Shown here: one piece after another, positions 37,719 to 48,963 of the stretch | Layout of the letters: each line of letters begins with the position of its first letter | How positions within the stretch are numbered: position 1 is the stretch's first letter | From: Theobroma cacao | Lineage: Eukaryota; Streptophyta; Magnoliopsida; Malvales; Malvaceae | Assembly (NCBI RefSeq): GCF_000208745.1 | Contig: NC_030851.1 | Location: 14,768,021 to 14,832,020, forward strand | Direction of reading: 5' to 3' | Length of the DNA stretch: 64,000 nt | Translations under genes and position numbers: made by a program | Notes under the pieces: generated by a model | Told to the model about the DNA's origin: nothing | What the model saw: the letters and a program-made list of their open reading frames with translations, nothing else | Database searches by the model: none

Positions 37719-39562
37719 ACCTAAGATAATAATTTGATCATGGAGTGAAATTTTTGACCAAGATTAACTATTTGGAGTATAATTTAATGAAAGGAAGTGA
37801 AAAAGTTAAATTCTGGTGATTTCTGGAGTGTAGGGGCAAAATCGTAATTTTACCACCCGCGGACAAAATTTCAGATTTTGAGAAAATTTAGATCAAATTT
37901 GACAAATTGGAGAATGCTATGAGTATAAGGGATGAAAAATATTTCTATGGGCAATTTTTCAATTTTTGGGGCAAAAATGTAATTTTTTACTTTTACGGGG
38001 GCAAAAGTGTAAATTTCAAAAATTACTCCACCAAGACTTTGGATAAGTTTGAGAATTTTATCTAAGCTATGGATATGTGGGACAAGTGTATGGTGAAAAT
38101 TTGAAAACAAATGGATGACATTTTAAAAACGGGCCAATGGGAAAGTGACACATGGCACTTTTTAATTATTTAATATTATTTTAATGAAAAGTCACCCCAT
38201 TTAAACCCCATATTAAGTGATGGCCGGCCATAAGGAGAGAACAAGAGAGAAAATAGAGAAGAAAGGAAGAAAAGAGAAAAACCAAAGGAAAACTAGAAAA
38301 TTCAAAGGAGAAATCGCGTCTTTCGTCCGTTTACGCGTCTAACGGTAAGATTTTTCGATTTTAGTTTGATTTTTACCTTTCCTATGCCTTTATTTCCATT
38401 TAGCATGCTTGAGGAGAGAGATCAAAAAGTGATATCAAGGGCTGGATGAAATTCAAAGGGGAGGAATTTGAAATTTTTATGTTTTCATTTTTAGCTAAAT
38501 TGATAGTTTTAGTTAGTTAAATATGTATAGAAATCAAATTGGGCAAGAAAGCATGAAATTTTCACAATACCCACCCTTGGCTGAATCTTCAATGATGTAC
38601 AATGATGAAGAACTGATTTTTATTCTAAGAGAAATGAAGAGAAAATGATGAAAAATGGTTAAATGTGATAGAAAAACAAAGTGAAAAATTTACCTAGTTA
38701 ATGTCCTATTTTTGGCCGAATTTTTCAAGGAAGAAAGTGAGCTGATTTTGGTGATTTTATTGAGTTATTGGCTGATATTTAATGGTTAGAAATGTTGGAG
38801 AGAAAATGGGACAATTTAGAGCTAAAATGGAGTGCATTAGCAATTTATCGGGTAAACTGCCAAAAATAGGTTAATACCGCGTTTAAGCCGTTTTAGGCTA
38901 TTGCATTTCATACCATGCATTAGTATAGGATTTAAGTTAATTATATAGTGATTTAGCATCAATGTGGTGAATTGTGTAAATTTTGCAATGTGTCAAGGAG
39001 GAGAGCCTTCCGGTAAAGGCAAGGAAGTCATACCCGACGAATAGTGATCGGGGCACCTAGGAAGCATTTAGTTTGTACAAACGGTGAGTAAACCTATTAT
39101 TATTCTAAATTATCTAGAGTTTATTTTTAAATACTCTTCATGGATTTTATGAAATGAAAATGAGATTAAAATGAGATTTTTGATGTTTTAGAAATAAATG
39201 TGACAAATAAAAATATATTGTGTTGATTATGAAATTGAGTAATCGGGGGCTGCCAATTATTTTCAAATATATATTTTCCTATGAATGGCTTATGATATAT
39301 GAGTATATGTGGCTATATGTTATAATTGCATTGAGAATTTATGTAAGCTATCTTTTACTATGCAGGCTGGGTAAATAAATAAAAACCACGTTATACTGTC
39401 GAAATTTTATTAAAATTGGTGTGTTTAGTCACTGTAGTGACGGGTTTCCGTGGACTGCCTATTAGAAGGGCACGATAAACCCGGTTATATAGTTACTCCG
39501 GTAGTAGAGGCGAGGAGGGTAACTCCCGGGGTAGTATTAGAACTCACTTCACGTTGAACCCC

Positions 39563-39568
39563 CACGTG
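39563..39568. promoter_or_regulatory. G-box core CACGTG in LTR B (5')
   Basis: Context 'gaacccccacgtgaatg', within the block shared with LTR F and the LTR at the window start. The equivalent in the 3' LTR is at 47450-47455. Confidence 0.4.
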
Positions 39569-40324
39569 AATGTGTAACTCGGCCAACGCCAAGGAACGGC
39601 TTGTTTTAAAAATAAAAATGTCTTTCACATGTAAATATCTTAACAACCTTGCCGGACTCAGTTAGATGCCTCGGCCAAGGTATCGTCGAGGATTAGTTTT
39701 GGCTTGAGCTTTGTTTTTAATAAAAGTCAGAAGCCTTAACAACTGTTTTGGTAAATTACAAATATTTCATGGTTTAAGAAATAAATTGAAAACCTTATGA
39801 AATGGTTTGTAATTTGTTGTTCAAACTTGCCTCCATTTTACTCACCTTTAGATATTTATGATAATGTCTGTTTACTCATTGGGATTACGAAATTTCACCC
39901 ACCTCCTTTTCAAATATTTCAGGCCTGTGGTAGCTTGTAGATACCGATTTTGTCGAGGATTCCAGTTAACCCCTCTATCATACAGATAGTAGGTTACTAT
40001 CACCAACACTTGGTGTATTTATGGGCCACTTGTCATTGTAATTATTATTGTACATTAGAACTTTGTAAATTATTGTATGTATGAATTTATTTTACTTCTA
40101 AGTTACAAAAGATTACTTACACGTGTTTCTATAAATATTATTTTATATAAAAATGCTATATTTTTGTCTTTTGATTTACTTGAGCCGAAAACGACTGAAA
40201 ATTATTGAAAACTGATATGTAAGCCTTATGGGTTCCGATTGGTATTCCGGGTAATGAGTATCAATCAGGACGTCGCAGCGATTGTCATGGGCTCGAGGGA
40301 GGTTCCGGGTCGAGACAATTCAAT

Positions 40325-40336
40325 TGGTATCAGAGC
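40325..40336 (+). other. Primer binding site of element B (initiator-Met tRNA)
   Basis: TGGTATCAGAGC, a perfect copy of the plant gypsy/copia site complementary to initiator tRNA-Met, seven bases after the LTR end. Confidence 0.92.
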
Positions 40337-40516
40337 TTTCGATTTAAAAGCTTATGGTTTTGAAAAAAGTTTTTGATTTTTAAAGTTCTTGGATTTAAAG
40401 TTATTTTAAAATAATTTACAATGTTAGTGTGGCCCAGTTAAGATTAGTTAGTTGCATGTAGTTGCATATAAAGTCTTAAGTAGTCTAAACTAACTCCATT
40501 CTTTTTGTAGATCATT

Positions 40517-41695
40517 ATGCCTCTTCGACGTGAGCTACCACCTATCACTAGATCTACCGGTAGGGGAAGAGGTCACCCCATACAGAGTCGATCGAATTCC
40601 ATAGAAGAGGAGTCGGCTGCGTCTTCTTTTAGAGCAGTTCCTACTACTGAGTCTACGGACATTCCTATACCTCCTCCACCACCTGTTGCTACTCCTAGCG
40701 TACTTGCCATGTCACCCGAGGCAGCTCAAGCATTAGCGGCTTTTCTCGCTGCTTTTACAGGTCAGGCTCAGGCTGGTCCAGTTCCACCTGCTATTTCCCC
40801 TGTAACAGCCCCAGTACCACCACCTCCTATTCCACCCCAGACACCGGACGTCTCCATTTCTAAGAAATTGAAGGAAACTAGACAGTTAGGTTGCGTCTCG
40901 TTTACTGGTGAATTGAATGTGACCGCAGCTAGGGATTGGGTTATTCAGGTATCAGAGACACTGGCAGATATGGGATTAGATGATGAGATGAAATTGAAGG
41001 TGGCTACACGGTTATTTAAATAAGAGAGCCCGTACTTGGTGGAATTCAGTAAAGTCTCGCTGTCCTATACCGCTAACTTGGATGAATTTCCTCCGAGAGT
41101 TCGATGGTCAGTATTACACTTATTTCCATTAAAAAGAGAAAAAGAGAGAATTTTTTAGCTTGAAATAAGGGAACCTAACCATTGAAGAGTATGAAACTCG
41201 TTTTAACGAGCTGATGCTTTATGTACCTGAGTTTGTGAGATTGAAGAAAGATCAAGTAAACTACTTTGAGGAGGGACTCCGTAATGAGATACGGGAGCGT
41301 ATGATAGTGACTGGTAAGGAGTCATATAAAGAAGTTGTGCAGATGGCCTTACGGGCTGAGAAGCTCGCTACTGAGAATAGACGGATTCGAGCTGAGATTG
41401 CAAAGAAAAGGAATCTGCCTACATTCCCGGGTCAGTCTTCAAAGAGAGGCAGAGATTCGACATCTACTACAGGAAGTACTACCTCAGCGTTTGTGGCATC
41501 CACTAGACCTCCATCTCAGCAGTCACAGCCGAGATCTTCTAGATTTGATCGACTAGTGATGAGTAGTTAGGGGAGGACTTCAGGAGGATTGGACAGATGC
41601 CGTAATTGCGGAGGATTTCATGTTGGGTCATGTAGACAGCTTGTGAAGTGTTTCCAATGAGACCAACAAGGGCATATCAAGAGAGATTGTCCTTA
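40517..41695 (+). pseudogene. gag of element B (broken)
   Basis: ATG at 40517 starts 168 open codons: a basic start ('MPLRRELPPITRSTGRGRG'), a Pro-rich linker, and the beginning of the capsid core ('AARDWVIQVSETLADMGLDD'). A stop at 41021 and a shifted, scrambled stretch follow. The frame reopens at 41214-41570 ('VPEFVRLKKDQVNYFEEGLR', basic Ser/Thr-rich region). Then come a stop, a zinc knuckle 'CRNCGGFHVGSC' and a second knuckle whose second Cys codon is TGA ('CFQ', stop, 'DQQGHIKRDC'), near 41600-41690. Gag forms the particle and binds RNA; two knuckles are usual for Tekay-type elements. Confidence 0.88.
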
Positions 41696-41696
41696 G

Positions 41697-42125
41697 TTGA
41701 GATGGGGTACAATAGCTACTTCTACTCCTCCGACTCGTCCTAGTATACCGCGGAGAGATACTTTAGGATCACAGTCCAGACAAGGCCTAGTGATACGGTC
41801 AGGCATGGGGAGTAATACCCTAGAGCAGCCATCTTCCAAACCGCAACCCCAGATTTCGACTAGGGTCTTTGCAGTGATTAAGGATGAAGCCCGGGTTCGA
41901 CCTAGCATAGTGACAGATACTATGATTGTGTTTGATAGAGATGCACATGTTTTGATAGATTCAGGCTCCGATAGATCATACGTGAGCATATCATTTGCAT
42001 CATTCTCAGATAGGAACCTGTCACCATTATAGGAAGAGATTATAGTGCATACTCCTCTAGGCGAGCGGTTACTAAGAAATACGTATTATAGAGACTGTGG
42101 TATTAAAGTTGGGGAAGAATAATTT
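41697..42125 (+). pseudogene. Aspartic protease of element B
   Basis: Open 41697-42032 after a TAG at about 41694. It holds the retropepsin active site 'VLIDSGSDRSYVS', with Asp-Ser-Gly at 41958-41966. Stops at 42030 and 42120 break the frame before 'GIRDFDLILGMDWL' (start of the next open stretch), the chromovirus 'ILGMDWL' motif of the protease C-terminus. Confidence 0.85.
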
Positions 42126-43250
42126 ATGGGTGATTTAATCCCTTTGGGGATTCGGGACTTTGATTTGATCTTAGGTATGGATTGGTTGTCCACTCATCAA
42201 GCAAAAGTGGATTGCTTTAAGAAAGAAGTGATTCTTCAGAGTTTAGAGGGAGCAGAAGTTGTATTTAGGGGGGAGCGTCGAGTATTACAGTTTTATGTAA
42301 TCTCGACCCTCAAAGCTTTGAAATTGGTACGAAAGGGATATCTGGCATACTTGGCTTACGTGATTGATATATCGAGGAAGGAACCTAAGTTAGAGAATGT
42401 CCCCATAGTAAGTGAGTTCCCCGATGTATTTCCTGATGAATTACCGAGACTTCCTCCCGATCATGAGTTAGAATTCACCATTAATTTATTTTTGGGTACT
42501 GTCCCTATCTCTATTCCTCCATATAGAATGGCTCTGATAGAGTTGAAGGAGTTAAAAGTACAATTGCAAGAGTTAGTGGACAAGGGTTTTATACGCCCTA
42601 GTATATCTCCGTAGGGAGCACTGGTTTTATTTGTGAAAAAGAAAGATGGTACACTTCGGTTATGTATAGATTACTGACAGCTTAACAGAATGACCATTAA
42701 GAGCAAGTATCCGTTGCCGAGGATTGATGATCTTTTCGATCAATTACAAGGAGCTACAGTGTTTTCTAAGGTTGATCTGAGGTCTGGGTATCATCAGTTG
42801 AGGATTAAAGAACAGGATGTACCCAAGATAGCGTTCAGGACTCGGTACGGTCATTATGAGTTCTTGGTCATGCCTTTCGGGTTGACTAACGCACCGACAG
42901 CTTTTATGGATCTCATGAACAGGGTGTTCCACCCTTACTTGGACAAGTTTGTTATTGTGTTCATTGATGACTGGTTTACTCGAGAGATAATGATGAGTAC
43001 GCTACCCATTTACGTATAGTATTACAGACTTTGCGGGAAAGACAATTGTATGCAAAGTTTTCGAAGTGTGAGTTTTGGTTACAGGAAGTGGTATTCTTGG
43101 GACACGTAGTATCGGGAGTTAGAATATATGTTGATCCCAAGAAGATAGAGGCAATTTTACAATGGGAGCAACCTAAGACAGTGACGGAGATTCGTAGTTT
43201 CCTCGGATTAGCCGGTTATTATCAGAGGTTTGTTAAGGGGTTTCCTTAAT
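42126..43250 (+). pseudogene. Reverse transcriptase of element B (broken)
   Basis: The open piece 42126-42614 includes 'LGMDWLSTHQAKVDC' and 'FPDVFPDELPRLPPDHE'. Stops at 42612 and 42675 fall inside the fingers region ('KKKDGTLRLCIDY'). The open piece 42690-43019 has '[12 protein letters not shown]', '[20 protein letters not shown]' and the catalytic box as F-I-D-D at 42960-42971 (Y-[VIL]-D-D expected; both Asp kept, Tyr to Phe). A deletion of a few bases right after it shifts the frame. The thumb continues at 43031-43249 ('[20 protein letters not shown]', '[15 protein letters not shown]') and ends in another one-base shift. Confidence 0.9.
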
Positions 43251-43260
43251 AGTAGCTCCT

Positions 43261-43750
43261 TTGACCCGTCTAACTCGTAAGGGAGTTGAGTTTGAGTGGG
43301 ATGATGTTTGTGAGAATCGATTTCAAGAGCTAAAGAATCAGTTAACCTCCGCTCCCGTTTTAACACTTCCTATGAATGGTAAGGGATTTGTGGTGTACAG
43401 TGATGCATCTAAGTTGGGGTTAGGGTGTGTGTTGATGCAGGATGAGAAAGTAATAGCTTATGCTTCTCGACAGTTGAAGAAGCATGAAGCAAATTACCCT
43501 ACCCACGATTTAGAGTTAGCAGCAATGGTGTTTGCTTTAAAAATCTGGAGGCATTATTTGTATGGTGAGCATTGTCAGGTATTTACAGATCACAAGAGTT
43601 TAAAATATTTGCTCACTCAGAAGGAGCTTAATTTGAGGCAAAGGCGATGGTTGGAGTTGATAAAAGATTATGACTTGGTGATAGACTATCATTCGGGAAA
43701 GGCGAATGTTGTAGCTGATGCATTAAGTCGTAAGTCTTCATCGCCTTTAG
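43261..43750 (+). pseudogene. RNase H of element B
   Basis: Open as part of 43261-44283. Motifs in order: '[18 protein letters not shown]' (first Asp), '[18 protein letters not shown]' (Glu), '[18 protein letters not shown]' (Asp), '[15 protein letters not shown]'. All expected acidic residues are present; it degrades the RNA strand of the RNA-DNA hybrid. The frame enters through the shift at 43249-43261, so it cannot be made as part of the upstream polyprotein. Confidence 0.9.
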
Positions 43751-45291
43751 CCGCACTTCAGAGTTATTATTTGCCAGCATTATTAGAGATGAAATCTCTT
43801 GGGGTCCAGTTGAGAAATGGTGAGGATGGATCCTTATTGGCAAACTTCATTGTGCGACCTTCGTTACTTAATCAGATCAAAGACATTCAGAGGTCTGATG
43901 ATGAGTTAAGAAAAGAAATTCAAAAATTGACCGATGGGGGAGTTAGTGAGTTCAGACTCAATGAGGATAACGTCTTGATGTTTAGAGACCGAGTTTGTGT
44001 TCCTGAGGGAAACCAGTTGAGACAGGGGATCATGGAAGAAGCCCATTCATCTGCCTATGCATTACATCTCGAAAGCACCAAGATGTATAGGACTATCAGG
44101 GAGAATTATTGGTGGTCGGGTATGAAACGAGACGTAGCAGAATTCGTAGCAAAGTGTCTCGTATGTCAGCAAGTTAAAGCCGAGCATCAGAGGCCAGCAG
44201 GTACACTTCAATCTTTACCTATTCCTGAGTGGAAATGGGAGCATGTAACTATGGATTTTGTTTTGGGACTACCACGGACATAGAGGGGAAAGGATGCGAT
44301 TTGGGTGATTGTAGATCGGTTGACTAAGTCCGCTCACTTTTTAGCAGTCCATAGTACGTACTCTATTAAGAAGCTGTCTCAACTCTATATAGATGAGATT
44401 GTGAGGCTACATGGAGTTCTCGTTTCTATAGTGTCAGACCGAGATTCTCGATTCTGGCCGAAATTTCAAGAAGCTCTCGGAACCAAATTGAAATTTAGCA
44501 CTGCTTTTCACCCACAAACGGATGGTCAGTCAGAGAGGACTATCCAGACTATGGAGGATATGTTAAGGGCTTGTGTCATGGATTTTCTTGGGAGTTGGGA
44601 TAGACACTTGCCGTTAGTGGAATTTGCTTACAACAACAGCTTCTAGTCCAGCATTGGTATGGCACTGTACGAAGCTTTATATGGAAGAAAATGTCGTACT
44701 CCACTTTGTTGGGATGAAGTGGGTGAAAGAAAGTTAGTTAGTGTGGAATTGATCGATTTAACTAATGACAAGATCAAGGTTATACGAGAGAGGCTAAAGG
44801 TAGCCCAGGATAGGCAGAAGAGCTATGCGGATAAATGGAGAAAAGATTTGGAGTTTGAGATCGATGATAGAGTTTTTCTTAAGGTTTCTCCGTGGAAAGG
44901 TGTGATTCGATTTTCGAAGCGGGGAAAGCTTAACCCGAGGTATTTTGGAACATTTCAAATTATTGAGAGAATTGGGCCAATGGCGTATAGACTAGAACTA
45001 CCTCCGGAGTTAGATCGGATCCACAACGTTTTCCATGTCTCCATGCTTAAGAAATATGTACCAGATCTCTCTCACATCCTCGAAGCACCTCCGATCGAGT
45101 TGCATGACAATTTGAAGTTCGAGGTGCAACTTGTGAGTATCTTGGATCGAAAGGATCGAGTACTGAGGAACAAGAGTATTTCAATGGTCAAAGTGTTGTG
45201 GAAAAGTGCTCAAATAGAGGAAATGACATGGGAAGTAGAGCATCAGATGAGGAACCAATACCCGCATCTATTTATCGAATCTGGTAAGTGA
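43751..45291 (+). pseudogene. Integrase with chromodomain-like end, element B (broken)
   Basis: Zinc-binding HHCC part near 44040-44185 ('[20 protein letters not shown]', '[12 protein letters not shown]'). Catalytic Asp at 44254 ('TMDFVLGLP'), second Asp at 44437 ('VSDRDSRFW') and Glu at 44533 ('DGQSERTIQ'). The spacing is 31 residues instead of the usual 35, because four residues are missing after 'SDRDSRF'. Stops at 44281 and 44644. The tail 44659-45291 has '[20 protein letters not shown]' and a chromodomain-like end ('[18 protein letters not shown]', '[17 protein letters not shown]'), which in chromoviruses guides insertion into heterochromatin. Confidence 0.9.
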
Positions 45292-45312
45292 AATTTTAAG
45301 GTCAAAATTTTA

Positions 45313-45329
45313 TTTTTAGGGGCTAGAAT
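45313..45329 (+). other. Presumed polypurine tract of element B
   Basis: TTTTTAGGGGCTAGAAT lies directly before the 3' LTR. Only AGGGG...AGAA is purine-rich, so this is a positional call. Confidence 0.45.
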
Positions 45330-48205
45330 TGTAAAACCTGACCCTATAAACACATGTCATGACATACATGCACTAAGTAGCATGTTATTACGCTAGGAAA
45401 GTCCTAAGAATAGACGAAACCTGGTATTGTACCTAACGGTACACTTGAGTTGATTTAACGTCGAACTAGCTCAAATAGGAATCGTAGGATGAAATTTAAT
45501 ATTTTACAGTCCAGGAATGACTAAAAATGATTCTTCAGAGTTCGAGGGTTCATTTGAGAAAAAATTAAAAATTTTGATGTTCAGGGGCAAAATCGTCATT
45601 TTGCCACCTAAGATAATAATTTGACCATGGAGTGAAATTTTTGACCAAGATTAACTATTTGGAGTATAATTTAACGATAGGAAATGAAAAAGTTTAATTC
45701 TGGTGATTTTTGGAGTGTAAGGGTAAAATCGTAATTTTACCACCCGCAGATCAAATTTGAGATTTTGAGAGAATTTAGATCAAATTTGACAAATTGGAGA
45801 ATGGTATGAGTATAAGGGGTGAAAAATATGTCTATGGGCAATTTTTTCAGTTTTTTGGGGCAAAAATATAATTTTTTACTTTTACGGGGGCAAAAGTGTA
45901 AATTTCAAAAATTACTCCACCAAGACTTTGGATAAGTCTGAGAATTTTATCTAAGCTATGGATATGTGGGACAAGTGTATGGTGAAAATATGGAAACAAA
46001 TGGATGAAATTTAAAAAACGGGCCAATGGGAAAGTGACACATGGCACTTTTTAATGATTTAATATTATTTTAATGAAAAGTCACCCCATTTAAACCCCAT
46101 ATTAAGTGATGGCCGGCCATAAGGAGAGAACAAGAGAGAAAATAGAGAGGAAAGGAAGAAAAGAGAAAAACCAAAGGAAAACTAGAAAATTCAAAAGAGA
46201 AATCGCGTTTTTCTTCCGTTTATTCGTCTAACGGTAAGATTTTTCGATTTTAGCTTGATTTCTACCTTTCCTATGCCTTTGTTTCCATTTGGCATGCTTG
46301 AGGAGAGACATCAAAAAGTGATATCAAGGGCTTGACACAATTCATTGGGGAGGAATTTGAAATTTTTATGTTTTCATTTTTAGCTAAATTGATAGTTTTA
46401 GTTAGTTAAATGTGTATAGAAATCAAATTGGGCAAGAAAGCATGAAATTTTCACAATACCCACCCTTGGCTGAATCTTCAATGATGTACAATGATGAAGA
46501 ACTGATTTTTATTCTAAGAGAAATGAAGAGAAAATGATGAAAAATGGTTAAATGTGATAGAAAAGCAAAGTGGAAATTTACCTAGTTAATGTCCCATTTT
46601 TGGCCGAATTTTTCAAGGAGGAAAGTGAGCTGATTTTGGTGATTTTAGTGAGTTATTGGCTGATATTTAATGGTTAGAAATGTTGGAGAGAAAATGGGAC
46701 AATTTAGAGCTAAAATGGAGCGCATTAGCAATTTATCGGGTAAAGTGCTAAAAATAGGTTAATACTGCGTTTAAGCCGTTTTAGGCTATTGCATTTCATA
46801 CCATGCATTAGTATAGGATTTAAGTCAATTATATAGTGATTTAGCATCAATGTGGTGAATTGTGTAAATTTTGCAATGTGTCTAGGAGGAGAGCCTTCCG
46901 GTAAATGCAAGGAAGTCGTACCCGACGAACAGTGATCGGGGCACCTAGGAAGCATTTAGTTTGTACAAACGGTGAGTAAACCTATTATTATTGTAAATTA
47001 TCTAGAGTTTATTTATAAATGCTCTTCATGGATTTTATGAAACAAAAATGAGATTAAAATGGGATTTTTGATGTTTTAGAAATAAATGTGACAAATAAAA
47101 ATATATTGTGTTGATTATGAAATTGAGTAATTGAAGGCTGTCAATTATTTTGAAATATATATTTTCCTATGAATGGCTTATGATATATGAGTATATGTGG
47201 CTATATGTTATAATTGCATTGGGAATTTATGTAAGCTGTCTTTTACTATGCAGGCTGGATAAATAAATAAAAGTCACGTTATACTGTCGAAATTTTATTA
47301 AAATTGGTGGGTTTAGTCACTATAGTGACGGGTTTTCGAGGACTGCCTATTAGAGGAGCACGGTAAACCCGGTTATATAGTTACTCCGATAGTAGAAGCG
47401 AGAAGGGTAACTCCGGGGTAGTATTAGAGCTCATTTCACGTTGAACCCCCACGTGAATGTGTAACTCGGCCAACACCAAGGAACGGCTTGTTTTAAAAAT
47501 AAAAATGTCTTTCACATGTAAATATCTTAACAACCTTGGCGGACTCCGTTAGATGTCTCGACCAAGGTATCCCTGAGGATTAGTTTTGGCTTGAGCCTTG
47601 TTTTTAATAAAAGTCAGAAGCCTTAACAACTGTTTTGGAAAATTACAAATATTTTATGGTTTAAGAAATAAATTGAAAACCTTATGAAATGGTTTGTAAT
47701 TTGTTGTTCAAACTTGCCTCCATTTTGCTCACCTTTAAATATTTATGATATTGTCTGTTTACTCATTGGGATTACGAAATCTCACCCACCTCCTTTCCAA
47801 ATATTTCAGGCCTGTGGTAACTTGTAGATACCGATTTTATCGAGGATTCCAGTTGACCCCTCTATCATACAGACAGTAGGTTACTATCACCAACACTTGG
47901 TGTATTTATGGGCCACTTGTCATTGTAATTATTATTGTACATTATAACTTTGTAAATTATTGTATGTATGAATTTATTTTACTTCTAAGTTACAAAAGAT
48001 TACTTACACGTGTTTCTATAAATATTGTTTTATATAAAAATGCTATATTTTTGTCTTTTGATTTACTTGAGCCGAAAACGACTGAAAATTGTTGAAAACT
48101 GATATGTAAGCCTTGCGGGGTTCCGATTGGTATTCCGGGTAATGAGTATCGATCAGGACGTCTCGACGGTTGTCATGGGCCCAATGGAGGTTCGGGGTTG
48201 TGACA
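45330..48205 (+). repeat. 3' LTR of element B
   Basis: 2876 bp from TGTAAAACCTGACCC to ...GGGTTGTGACA, matching 37444-40317 along its whole length with scattered substitutions and short indels. The right duplication GCATG follows at 48206-48210. Confidence 0.92.
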
Positions 48206-48210
48206 GCATG

Positions 48211-48963
48211 TATACTGTTTTAGGAAATATAAATTGAGCTAAATGTTGAAAAGGTGGAAAGGTGATGCTGATGTGAAAAAAAAAGAAAATAGAATTCAAA
48301 ATATGAAAAGTAACCCCACTACCTACAATACAAAGAAAATAAGTTTGGAGGTGTGAAATTGTGGAAAAAAAATGTGTTAAAAGAAAAAGAAAAAAGAAAA
48401 GTTACAAATAGTGGAAGAAAAAGTGTACTAGGAGAAGGAAAATAGAGCTTTATAGATTGGTCTTATAATATTTATGTGCTTAGGGTGATATGAGCCACAT
48501 TAATATCTTTTATCATATCTTGACCGTAGTCATACATTACAAGCTTATTAAAGTCCTGTTGATCCCTAACTTGGTGTTAGTCTACATTAGTGGAGAGAGA
48601 GATGAAAAGTAAACATATGGAGTTCTAATACTAATTTGAAATTTGTGTTGGCATAAACTGATCTGGATATAATCATATTCTTGGTAAAAGACTACACACA
48701 CACACACGAAAATCCATTCGATAATGTGCTTGATTTGGAATTGAAACATGAATTTGAATGAGGCTTATATTTTTCCATAGGTTAATGATTGATAGACATA
48801 CTCTTGAGGAAATTAAGAGGAATAATTAAGTTGGTGCACTTTATCTCTAGTAGTAGTAGTAACTATATTTATTTTAGTTTTCATTAACTGAATTTGATTT
48901 TCGTAAGTTAGTTTCCTTTCTATGTTTTGCTCGAGGACTAGCAAAATATTAAGTTTGACGGTG
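48211..48963 (+). other. 3' non-coding interior of element II, right of B
   Basis: Non-coding. Carries a polypurine-like AAGTTTGGAGGTG (48342-48354), an (AC)n run near 48694, and AAGTTTGACGGTG (48951-48963) directly before the LTR. It corresponds to 30120-30771 of element I. Confidence 0.75.

Larger units (their letters stand above)
37444..40317 (+). repeat. 5' LTR of element B
   Basis: Runs from TGTAAAACCCG to ...GGGTCGAGACA. It contains several dyads of the GGCAAAATCGTCATTTTGCC type (37699-37718; a one-mismatch copy at 37835-37854) and the G-box block (39563-39568). No coding sequence. Confidence 0.92.
37444..48205 (+). mobile_element. Element B: complete Tekay-type Ty3/gypsy chromovirus (disabled)
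   Basis: 10.76 kb with 2874-bp and 2876-bp LTRs, both starting TGTAAAACC[CT]GACCC, and a perfect 5-bp duplication GCATG at 37439-37443 and 48206-48210. Inside: initiator-Met PBS, gag with zinc knuckle, DSG protease, reverse transcriptase, RNase H, HHCC and DDE integrase, and a chromodomain-like C-terminus (chromovirus, Tekay/Del look). About ten in-frame stops and at least three frameshifts disable it. The LTRs look very alike by eye, so it is among the younger insertions, in line with being the innermost layer. Confidence 0.92.
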
